Source of the DNA: Muribaculaceae bacterium
GTDB lineage: Bacteria > Bacteroidota > Bacteroidia > Bacteroidales > Muribaculaceae
Assembly (NCBI GenBank): GCA_022509205.1
Contig: JAFLTR010000021.1
Location: forward strand, 1-39,495
Reading direction: 5' to 3'
DNA length: 39,495 nucleotides
Positions 33,601-39,495 of the stretch are shown here, one piece after another; positions within the stretch are counted from its first letter, which is position 1; every line of letters starts with the position of its first letter. A program made the translations under genes and the position numbers. The notes below the pieces were generated by a model that made no database searches, had not been told where the DNA came from, and was given only the letters and a program-made list of their open reading frames with translations.

Positions 33601-35397
33601 ATGGAAAGCATTAGAAACATTGCGATTATAGCGCACGTTGACCACGGCAAGACCACTCTTGTGGACAAAATGCTACTTGCCGGGAACCTTTTTCGCGACA
33701 ATCAAACCACAGGAGAGCTGATTTTGGATAACAACGATCTTGAACGTGAAAGAGGAATTACAATTCTTTCAAAAAATGTTTCAATCAATTATAAAGGCAC
33801 TAAGATAAATATTATAGACACTCCGGGTCATGCCGACTTTGGGGGAGAGGTGGAACGTGTGCTTAATATGGCGGACGGTTGCCTTCTTCTTGTAGACGCT
33901 TTCGAGGGTCCGATGCCACAGACAAGATTTGTGCTCCAAAAGGCGATTCAGATGGGTCTAAAGCCCGTGGTGGTCATAAATAAAGTGGACAAACCTAACT
34001 GTCGTCCGGACGAGGTGAATGAAATGGTGTTTGATCTGATGTATAATCTCGGAGCCACGGAAGACCAGCTTGATTTCCCCACTATTTATGGCTCCGCCAA
34101 ACAAAATTGGATGAGCCATGACTGGAAGGAACCGACTGATAACATTGCCCCCGTTTTAGACGAAATTATAGAACATATACCTGCTCCGGAAATTCTTGAA
34201 GGTGATCCTCAGATGCTTATCACTTCGCTTGACTATAGTAGTTATGTGGGACGTATTGCCATTGGAAGAGTCCACAGAGGAACTCTCAAGGAGGGTATGG
34301 AAGTGGCTCTCTGCAAGAAGGATGGCAGTGTAAGTAAACAGAAAATAAAGGAATTGCACACTTTCGAAGGTATGTCGCGTAAGAAAGTCAAGGAGGTCGG
34401 AAGTGGAGATATATGTGCAATTGTTGGTCTGGATAATTTTGAAATCGGAGATACTGTTTCCGATCTGTCAAATCCTGAACCTTTGCCCCGAATCGCCATT
34501 GATGAGCCAACAATGTCGATGACTTTCACGATCAATGATTCCCCATTCTTCGGCAAAGACGGTAAATATGTAACATCGCGCCATATAGCCGAGCGTCTTG
34601 AAAGAGAACTGGATAAGAATCTGGCCTTGAGAGTGGAAAAAGGTGACACCGAGGATAAATGGACAGTATTTGGTCGCGGTGTGCTCCATCTCTCTATTCT
34701 GATAGAGACAATGAGGCGTGAGGGTTATGAATTGCAGGTTGGCCAGCCGCAGGTGATTGTAAAGGAGATCGACGGGATGAAATGTGAACCGATCGAAACG
34801 CTCACAATCAATGTGCCCGAGGAATACAGCTCTAAGGTGGTTGATATGGTCACCCGTCGTAAGGGAGAAATTGTTTCAATGGACACTCGCAACGACCGTA
34901 TTGACATCGAGTTTCATATCCCGTCAAGGGGAATAATCGGATTGCGTAATAATATTTTAACAGCCACAGCCGGTGAGGCTATCATGGCACATCGTTTCCT
35001 GGAATATCAACCCTGGAAGGGAGACATTGAGAGAAGAACCAACGGATCATTGATTGCCATGGAAGCAGGCACTGCTTATGCCTACGCTATTGATAAACTT
35101 CAGGATAGGGGACGTTTCTTCATATTCCCTCAAGAGGAGGTATATGCCGGACAGGTTGTGGGTGAAAATGCCAAAGAGGGTGATATTGTGGTAAATGTCA
35201 CTAAGTCGAAGAAATTGACTAATATGAGAGCTTCCGGTGCTGACGACAAGGCCCGGATCGTCCCCCCGGTGGTATTCTCTCTCGAAGAGGCTCTGGAATA
35301 TATCAAAGAAGATGAATATGTGGAGGTAACACCCTCACATATAAGACTGCGCAAAATCATTCTTGACGAAAACGAAAGAAAAAGAGCAAACCGTTAA
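33601..35397 (+). CDS. typA: Ribosome-associated GTPase TypA/BipA
   Basis: A 598-residue translational GTPase of EF-G type that binds the ribosome and assists assembly of the large subunit and growth under stress. G1 is AHVDHGKTT (11-19), G2 ERGITI, G3 [15 protein letters not shown]4 NKVD. The C-terminal half has the BipA-specific region with RGIIGLRNN and [10 protein letters not shown]. Length is typical (about 600). It is followed by folP at 9 bases. Confidence 0.98.
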   Translation: MESIRNIAIIAHVDHGKTTLVDKMLLAGNLFRDNQTTGELILDNNDLERERGITILSKNVSINYKGTKINIIDTPGHADFGGEVERVLNMADGCLLLVDAFEGPMPQTRFVLQKAIQMGLKPVVVINKVDKPNCRPDEVNEMVFDLMYNLGATEDQLDFPTIYGSAKQNWMSHDWKEPTDNIAPVLDEIIEHIPAPEILEGDPQMLITSLDYSSYVGRIAIGRVHRGTLKEGMEVALCKKDGSVSKQKIKELHTFEGMSRKKVKEVGSGDICAIVGLDNFEIGDTVSDLSNPEPLPRIAIDEPTMSMTFTINDSPFFGKDGKYVTSRHIAERLERELDKNLALRVEKGDTEDKWTVFGRGVLHLSILIETMRREGYELQVGQPQVIVKEIDGMKCEPIETLTINVPEEYSSKVVDMVTRRKGEIVSMDTRNDRIDIEFHIPSRGIIGLRNNILTATAGEAIMAHRFLEYQPWKGDIERRTNGSLIAMEAGTAYAYAIDKLQDRGRFFIFPQEEVYAGQVVGENAKEGDIVVNVTKSKKLTNMRASGADDKARIVPPVVFSLEEALEYIKEDEYVEVTPSHIRLRKIILDENERKRANR

Positions 35398-35406
35398 CCA
35401 CCCCAC

Positions 35407-36228
35407 ATGGCTTTCCCTCTCTTCATAAATATCCGTGGCCGACTGATGGATCTGTCAGTCCCCAAAGTTATGGGTATTTTGAATGTAACTCCCGATAGTT
35501 TCTTTGATAAAAGTCGTACATTTGATGAAGGAAAGATTCGAGAGAGAGTAGTGGAAATGGTCAATCAGGGTGTTGACATTATAGATGTCGGAGGCTGTTC
35601 CACTCGTCCGGGTTATGAGGCTCCGTCTCCTGAAGAAGAGTGGAAAAGGGTAGAACTGGGTTGCAGACTTGTGAAAGAAATAACTCCTGAGATACCTTTA
35701 AGTGTCGACACTTTTCGTGCTGATGTAGCCGACATGGCAATTCGACATTTTCGGGTTGATATTATAAATGATGTATCCGGAGGAACTGACTCGCAAATGT
35801 GGAAAACTGTGGCAGCGAATAGAGTGGCTTATGTTTTAACTCATAATCGTCCTGACGGATGTATGGATTATGCTGACCCGGTAGCTGACGTGATTACGGA
35901 ACTTGCAAAAAAAATCTCTGATCTTCATCGGCTCGGCTTAAATGATGTGATAATTGATCCGGGATTTGGTTTTGCCAAGTCTCTCGAACAGAATTTTCTG
36001 CTTTTGAAGGAGTTAGACGAGTTGTCTCGCATGGGTCTGCCCATTTTGATAGGAGTTTCAAGAAAATCTATGATTTATAAGACATTGAATGTCTCCCCTT
36101 CTGAAGCTCTGACGGGTAGTATCGCATTACAAGCTTTCGCTCTTATGAAAGGTGCTGATATTCTTAGAGTGCACGATGTGAAACCGGCTGTAGAGACAGT
36201 CAAACTATTCGAAAACTTATATGATTAG
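35407..36228 (+). CDS. folP: Dihydropteroate synthase
   Basis: A 273-residue TIM-barrel enzyme that joins p-aminobenzoate to dihydropterin pyrophosphate in folate synthesis, and is the target of sulfonamides. Family motifs are MGILNVTPDSF (22-32), DVGGCSTRPG (60-69), SVDTFRADVA, IINDVSGG, DPGFGFAKS and IGVSRKS. An internal ATG at residue 14 (MDLSVPKVMG) is an alternative start. It overlaps cdaA by 8 bases. Confidence 0.97.
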   Translation: MAFPLFINIRGRLMDLSVPKVMGILNVTPDSFFDKSRTFDEGKIRERVVEMVNQGVDIIDVGGCSTRPGYEAPSPEEEWKRVELGCRLVKEITPEIPLSVDTFRADVADMAIRHFRVDIINDVSGGTDSQMWKTVAANRVAYVLTHNRPDGCMDYADPVADVITELAKKISDLHRLGLNDVIIDPGFGFAKSLEQNFLLLKELDELSRMGLPILIGVSRKSMIYKTLNVSPSEALTGSIALQAFALMKGADILRVHDVKPAVETVKLFENLYD

Positions 36229-36982
36229 TTTCGGACTCAAGGATGTAATCGATATACTAATTATCGCCGTAATGCTTTTCTATATCTACAAGATGATGAA
36301 GAGTAGCGGCACTTTGAGTCTTTTTTACGGGGTGCTGATCTTTTTTGTGCTATGGGTGCTGGCCTCGGAAATTTTTGATATGCGACTCACCGGATCCATA
36401 CTCGACAAGTTTATGGGTATCGGTCTTATTGTACTGGTCGTGATCTTCCAAGACCAGATAAAGCGTTTCCTTATAGATATAGGTTCCCATGGCCGCATGA
36501 GATATTTTCGTCGCCTTTTCAGGCATGATGCTTCCATTGAGTCACGTCGCAAGGATATCACGGCTGTCGTCTATGCTTGTATGAGTATGAGCCGTACAAA
36601 GACGGGAGCGTTGATAGTTTTTCAGCGAAAGGTGCCTCTCACGAGTTATGAAGACACGGGGGATGTTATCGATGCGGATCTGAATGTGAGGCTTATAGAG
36701 AATATCTTTTTCAAGAATTCACCGCTCCATGATGGGGCAATGATTATTGCTGATGGAAAGATAAAGTCGGTGGGATGTATTCTTCCGGTGAGTCATGACA
36801 TGGACTTACCCAAAGATTTAGGTCTTCGCCATCGAGCTGCCTTGGGAATGAGTCAGGCAACAGACGCCGTTTGTGTGGTGGTGAGTGAAGAAACAGGTAA
36901 TATTTCCGTGGCTATAGAAGGGAAGTTTAAAATCAAACTCTCAGCCCAGGATCTGGATCACATTCTTTCAGAATCCTTATAA
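36221..36982 (+). CDS. cdaA: Diadenylate cyclase (c-di-AMP synthase)
   Basis: A 253-residue membrane enzyme that makes the second messenger c-di-AMP from two ATP. Three N-terminal membrane segments lie at about 5-75 and the DAC domain at about 110-240, with the catalytic DGA motif (171-173) and RHRAA (203-207). This is the CdaA (YbbP) type. Its start overlaps the folP stop by 8 bases, a coupling shared in many Bacteroidetes. No phosphodiesterase or c-di-AMP receptor gene is visible here. Confidence 0.97.
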   Translation: MISFGLKDVIDILIIAVMLFYIYKMMKSSGTLSLFYGVLIFFVLWVLASEIFDMRLTGSILDKFMGIGLIVLVVIFQDQIKRFLIDIGSHGRMRYFRRLFRHDASIESRRKDITAVVYACMSMSRTKTGALIVFQRKVPLTSYEDTGDVIDADLNVRLIENIFFKNSPLHDGAMIIADGKIKSVGCILPVSHDMDLPKDLGLRHRAALGMSQATDAVCVVVSEETGNISVAIEGKFKIKLSAQDLDHILSESL

Positions 36983-36991
36983 GACATTATT

Positions 36992-37939
36992 TTAGAAAGG
37001 CTTGCGATATTTGTCGTCTCCGGTTTCTCCACTTACTTCTTCCATTATTGAAAGGTAAGATGCAAAACGGGTAGGAGAAATCTCGCCATCAACTACAGCC
37101 TTTTCTACTGCACAACCGGGTTCCCCCAAATGACGGCAATCGCCATATTTACATTCACCTGATTTCTTAAAGATTTCCGGAAAATAGTGCCCAACCTCCT
37201 CTTTGTGGAATTCAATCATCCCGAACCCTTTCACTCCTGGGATATCTATCAATTCTCCTCCTTCCGGCAGGGGGATCATCTCTGAAAAGGTTGTGGTGTG
37301 AGTGCCTGTGTGGTGAAGGTCAGAAACATCTCCGGTGCGTAGATTTATACCCGGTATCAAAGCATTTATTAGAGAGGATTTTCCCACTCCACTGTTGCCG
37401 GCAAAAAGACTAATCTTATTTTTTAAAAGAGTTTTTAGTTCTTCGATGCCAATCCCGTTGTAAGCTGAAGAGAAATAGACCGGATAACCTATTCCTTCAT
37501 ACAATTGTTTCATTTCCAGGGCGTATCCTTGAATTTCGGGAGTCCAAAGGTCACATTTGTTAAGAAGAATAATGGCAGGGACAGAATAGGCTTCAGATGT
37601 GGCCAAAAATCTATCTATGAAAGTAGTGGGAGTCTCCGGATTAAAAATCGAGGCCACGAGTATAGCCTGGTCTATGTTAGCGGCAAGGATATGGCTCTCT
37701 TTGGATAGATTGGAAGCCCGACGTATGATATAGTTTTTACGGGGCTCAATTTCCTTGATATAATAGGCATCATCGCTGGCATGGGAAATCTTCACCAAAT
37801 CTCCAACAGCAACCGGATTAGTTGTCCGTATTCCTTTGATGCGGAAATTCCCCTTTATCCTGCAAGGAAATTCCTCTCCTTGGTTTGTCTTGACCACATA
37901 GGAACTCCCGGTATTACGGATGACGCGGCCGGATATCAT
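36992..37939 (-). CDS. rsgA: Ribosome small-subunit-dependent GTPase A
   Basis: A 315-residue circularly permuted GTPase that checks 30S subunit maturation. An OB-fold (1-65) is followed by the G motifs in permuted order: NKCD (G4, 127-130), GNSGVGKSS (G1, 181-189), DIPG (G3, 232-235). The C-terminal zinc site is C263, C268, H270 and C276. The frame is open for 41 more codons upstream, across the stop of the hydrolase gene, but MISGRVIRNTGSSYVV is the family start. It is 23 bases after the hydrolase gene. Confidence 0.96.
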   Translation of the reverse strand: MISGRVIRNTGSSYVVKTNQGEEFPCRIKGNFRIKGIRTTNPVAVGDLVKISHASDDAYYIKEIEPRKNYIIRRASNLSKESHILAANIDQAILVASIFNPETPTTFIDRFLATSEAYSVPAIILLNKCDLWTPEIQGYALEMKQLYEGIGYPVYFSSAYNGIGIEELKTLLKNKISLFAGNSGVGKSSLINALIPGINLRTGDVSDLHHTGTHTTTFSEMIPLPEGGELIDIPGVKGFGMIEFHKEEVGHYFPEIFKKSGECKYGDCRHLGEPGCAVEKAVVDGEISPTRFASYLSIMEEVSGETGDDKYRKPF

Positions 37940-37962
37940 TTCTGTTTTATTCTTCTCCACTT

Positions 37963-39009
37963 CTAAAACCTTCTGATAAATGAGAAAATAGTGTCGTAAG
38001 CAACATCTCTCACCGCCTTGCGACTGAGTATCAAGTCGTGAATTCCGCTGTCGATTGCACAAACTTCTCGCTCGTTTCCAAGTTTCACACCCCGTTCCTG
38101 CAACATAAATGGATTAAGCACAGCGTCTCCGGTTTGGAATTCCGGGGTGTAGTTGCATCCGTCGATCTTACGACTACTATGCATCACAAGAATCGGTAAC
38201 ATTATGTTTTCCCGATTCTTCATCAGCTGTTTTTGTGCCGACTGTATAGCATTAACCCAAGAACTTGTGACGGGAGGGGAATATATCATTTTCCAATCGG
38301 TGTTATATTCCCATTCCCCGTAATATTCTTTAAGAAGACTATAGGCATAACCGTCGCATTTGGATTGCTTAATCTTACTGTTTTTACAAATCTTTCCCCA
38401 GAAACTTACAATTGGAATGGCTACATTTCTCATAAACGGGCTGAAATTCCATGCCAGGAAAGGACTGTCGGTTACGATACGGTCAACAGGTGTGTCAAGC
38501 CCTTTTACAGCACCGTAAAGGGCTACCGTCAGACCCCCTGTAGAATGACCGGAAAGAGTGATGTCAATATTACCGTCTTTCACTATCTGACTCAAAGCGG
38601 AATCAATATCCTCGAAATATTCCTCCTGTTTCCTGATATTGAATGGATATTGCCAAGGCTCGCGGCTCCGTCCATAGCGACGTAGATCCACTGCATAGAA
38701 ATTAAATCCGGAGTCAACGAATCGCTGCCCCATTTCGCTTTGGAAAAAATAGTCATTGAAACCATGAATATATAGATATGCCTTCCGAGAACCATGGGGA
38801 TTAAGTTTCCTTACAATCGTAGAACGGCAAGGTCCGTCGAATGCCTCACCTTGGTTTACATAGCGGGCTTCATATCCCTCTAGAATATCGGCATGCCATG
38901 TGGTGTCAGTGGTGGGAGTTTTTGGTCCCCGGTATTTTACATTTACATCCCATGCATTGCAAAAAATACATGCCATCAAGAGAAAAAACAATATCGGCAG
39001 TTTCCTCAT
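37963..39009 (-). CDS. Secreted alpha/beta hydrolase (serine esterase/lipase-like)
   Basis: A 348-residue protein. The signal peptide is residues 1-19 (MRKLPILFFLLMACIFCNA) and may end in a lipobox at C14. The oxyanion region HGFNDYFF is at 82-89, the nucleophile elbow GHSTGG at 154-159 (S156), and the likely catalytic histidine is H324 (SGIHDLIL). This is the serine aminopeptidase S33/monoglyceride-lipase-like group, acting in the periplasm or at the outer membrane on an unknown ester. An in-frame ATG at 39090 lies upstream of a strong promoter (39060-39091), so the start at 39009 is preferred. Confidence 0.87.
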   Translation of the reverse strand: MRKLPILFFLLMACIFCNAWDVNVKYRGPKTPTTDTTWHADILEGYEARYVNQGEAFDGPCRSTIVRKLNPHGSRKAYLYIHGFNDYFFQSEMGQRFVDSGFNFYAVDLRRYGRSREPWQYPFNIRKQEEYFEDIDSALSQIVKDGNIDITLSGHSTGGLTVALYGAVKGLDTPVDRIVTDSPFLAWNFSPFMRNVAIPIVSFWGKICKNSKIKQSKCDGYAYSLLKEYYGEWEYNTDWKMIYSPPVTSSWVNAIQSAQKQLMKNRENIMLPILVMHSSRKIDGCNYTPEFQTGDAVLNPFMLQERGVKLGNEREVCAIDSGIHDLILSRKAVRDVAYDTIFSFIRRF

Positions 39010-39059
39010 AAGTTTCTTATCTCCGGTAATAATTTTGGTATCCCCCAATTCCTCCAATG

Positions 39060-39091
39060 CAAATTTAAGACAACCGAAGTCATAAAACAAA
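39060..39091 (-). promoter_or_regulatory. Promoter of the hydrolase-rsgA unit
   Basis: TTTG (39091-39088), 20 nt, TAAATTTG (39067-39060) followed by C on the minus strand. Leader of about 45 nt to the ATG at 39009. Confidence 0.72.
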
Positions 39092-39108
39092 AATACTCTG
39101 ACAAAACT

Positions 39109-39139
39109 TTTGTAGAGATAAAAAAAAGCATTAACTTCG
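39109..39139 (+). promoter_or_regulatory. Promoter of the tRNA-Ser gene
   Basis: TTTG (39109-39112), 19 nt, TAACTTCG (39132-39139), one mismatch from TAnnTTTG, 11 bases before the first tRNA base. Confidence 0.6.
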
Positions 39140-39150
39140 CAGTATTAAAA

Positions 39151-39191
39151 GGAGCGATGCTCGAGTGGCTGAAGAGGCACGCCTGGAAAGC
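39151..39191 (+). tRNA. tRNA-Ser(GGA), 5' half only (disrupted)
   Basis: Bases 39151-39191 read as the 5' half of a bacterial tRNA-Ser: acceptor strand GGAGCGA, TG, D-arm with AGTGGCTGAAG, anticodon-stem strand CACGC (39178-39182), loop CTGGAAA (39183-39189) with anticodon GGA. Only GC of the returning anticodon strand follows, then unrelated sequence. No long variable arm, T-arm (GGTTCGAATCC) or complementary acceptor strand TCGCTCC is found up to the window end. The gene is thus interrupted next to the anticodon loop, with its promoter intact. Confidence 0.85.
39178..39191 (+). other. Candidate attachment site (attL core) of an integrated element
   Basis: The tRNA homology ends here, and an integrase gene in the same orientation starts about 250 bases downstream. 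The anticodon stem-loop is a known crossover site for tyrosine recombinases. The second copy needed to prove the site lies outside the window. Confidence 0.5.
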
Positions 39192-39302
39192 TTCTCTCTT
39201 TGGTTACAACCCATAAGAAATAGCCGACAGACCAAGGCACAAGTAACACGTTAATAATCATTGATTTATTAGCGTGATTTATTTTCAAAAGTCGGCGCCA
39301 AG

Positions 39303-39397
39303 AGTCTTAAAAAAAAGACTTTCAATGCCGAAACTTGACGGAGTTTGCCGAAGTTTACAGAACTTTACTTGCGCACCACTTGCGCAAGTTGCGCAAG
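39303..39397. repeat. Hairpin and short direct repeats upstream of the integrase gene
   Basis: A hairpin AGTCTT/AAGACT (39303-39320) is followed by imperfect about 10-bp repeats (GAAACTTGAC, GGAGTTTGCC, GAAGTTTACA, GAACTTTACT; 39330-39369). Three TTGCGCA copies follow at 39369, 39380 and 39389, the second within the palindrome CTTGCGCAAG (39379-39388). The layout fits recombinase arm-binding sites or an operator. This is the only recognisable content of the gap 39192-39438. Confidence 0.55.
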
Positions 39398-39438
39398 CGA
39401 AGGTTAGCATAGGCAGAAAGTGAAAAATTTTTAAGCCT

Positions 39439-39495
39439 ATGGCAACAACAAAATTTTATCTCGACACGCGTCGAAAGAATGAAGCCTCCCATGTG
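39439..39495 (+). CDS. Tyrosine recombinase/integrase, N-terminal fragment
   Basis: Only the first 19 codons lie in the window (MATTKFYLDTRRKNEASHV). An opening of the type TxxFYLDTR is usual for the arm-type DNA-binding domain of Bacteroidetes site-specific integrases carried by conjugative elements and prophages. Position just after a truncated tRNA gene and repeat cluster supports this. The catalytic R-H-R-Y domain is outside the window, so the call rests on the short match and the context. Confidence 0.6.
   Translation, partial: MATTKFYLDTRRKNEASHV

Noticed and set aside
37940-38062. 41-residue extension of RsgA upstream of MISGRV
   Set aside because: It overlaps the end of the hydrolase gene and has no counterpart in RsgA; the family start is at 37939.
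39192-39438. Group I intron inside the tRNA-Ser anticodon loop
   Set aside because: No tRNA 3' exon (variable arm, T-arm or complementary acceptor strand) is found downstream, and an integrase gene follows instead.

Overview
The window looks like chromosomal DNA of a gut-type Bacteroidales bacterium, perhaps a Muribaculaceae or Prevotella relative. The evidence is Bacteroidetes-type promoters (TTTG, about 20 nt, then TAnnTTTG), little use of Shine-Dalgarno sites, a bacterial-type GlnRS, an AddB-like nuclease, a CdaA-FolP pair, an RND/TolC pump and a secreted PL9-type pectate lyase. Species cannot be fixed from the sequence alone. Most of the window is ordinary core genome; only the right edge is clearly mobile.

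Layout. 1-5.7 kb: the tail of a metallo-beta-lactamase-fold protein, a thioredoxin-like protein without its CXXC, an AEC-family transporter, glnS, a divergent LolC/E-like permease and a small membrane protein. 5.7-7.5 kb: a secreted leucine-rich-repeat protein and a small membrane protein. 7.4-14.5 kb, minus strand: a tightly packed run DUF805 - ABC-F ATPase - M13 metallopeptidase - aroE - comEC, with ATGA overlaps at three of the four junctions. 14.6-15.2 kb: a flavin reductase-like protein. 15.2-21.8 kb, minus strand: a drug/metal efflux operon tetR - tolC - adaptor - RND permease, ending in a PII-like signalling protein, with a recognisable promoter and a candidate operator. 22.0-27.8 kb, minus strand: holB, a sugar nucleotidyltransferase, galE and the pectate lyase, closed by a strong terminator. 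28.0-33.1 kb: addB-like nuclease facing a Na+/solute symporter and YiiX-like hydrolase pair. 33.1-37.0 kb, plus strand: rpsO with a structured leader, typA, folP and cdaA. 37.0-39.0 kb, minus strand: a secreted alpha/beta hydrolase and rsgA. 39.1-39.5 kb: the 5' half of a tRNA-Ser(GGA) that breaks off just after the anticodon loop, a repeat-rich stretch, and the first 19 codons of a tyrosine-recombinase-like integrase. This is the left junction of an integrated element that continues beyond the window.

The most interesting signals are: (1) the terminator after the pectate lyase, whose two arms each carry a perfect copy of the 12-bp Neisseria DNA uptake sequence; (2) the rpsO leader, which folds as a candidate three-way junction and contains a 5S-rRNA-like segment; (3) the tRNA-Ser gene split at the anticodon loop by an element; (4) a PII-like protein as the last gene of an RND efflux operon. 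Promoter positions also correct several starts (tetR, holB, the hydrolase, the small protein at 5.36 kb) and suggest two leaderless mRNAs. No CRISPR array, rRNA operon, complete insertion sequence or obvious defence system is present.
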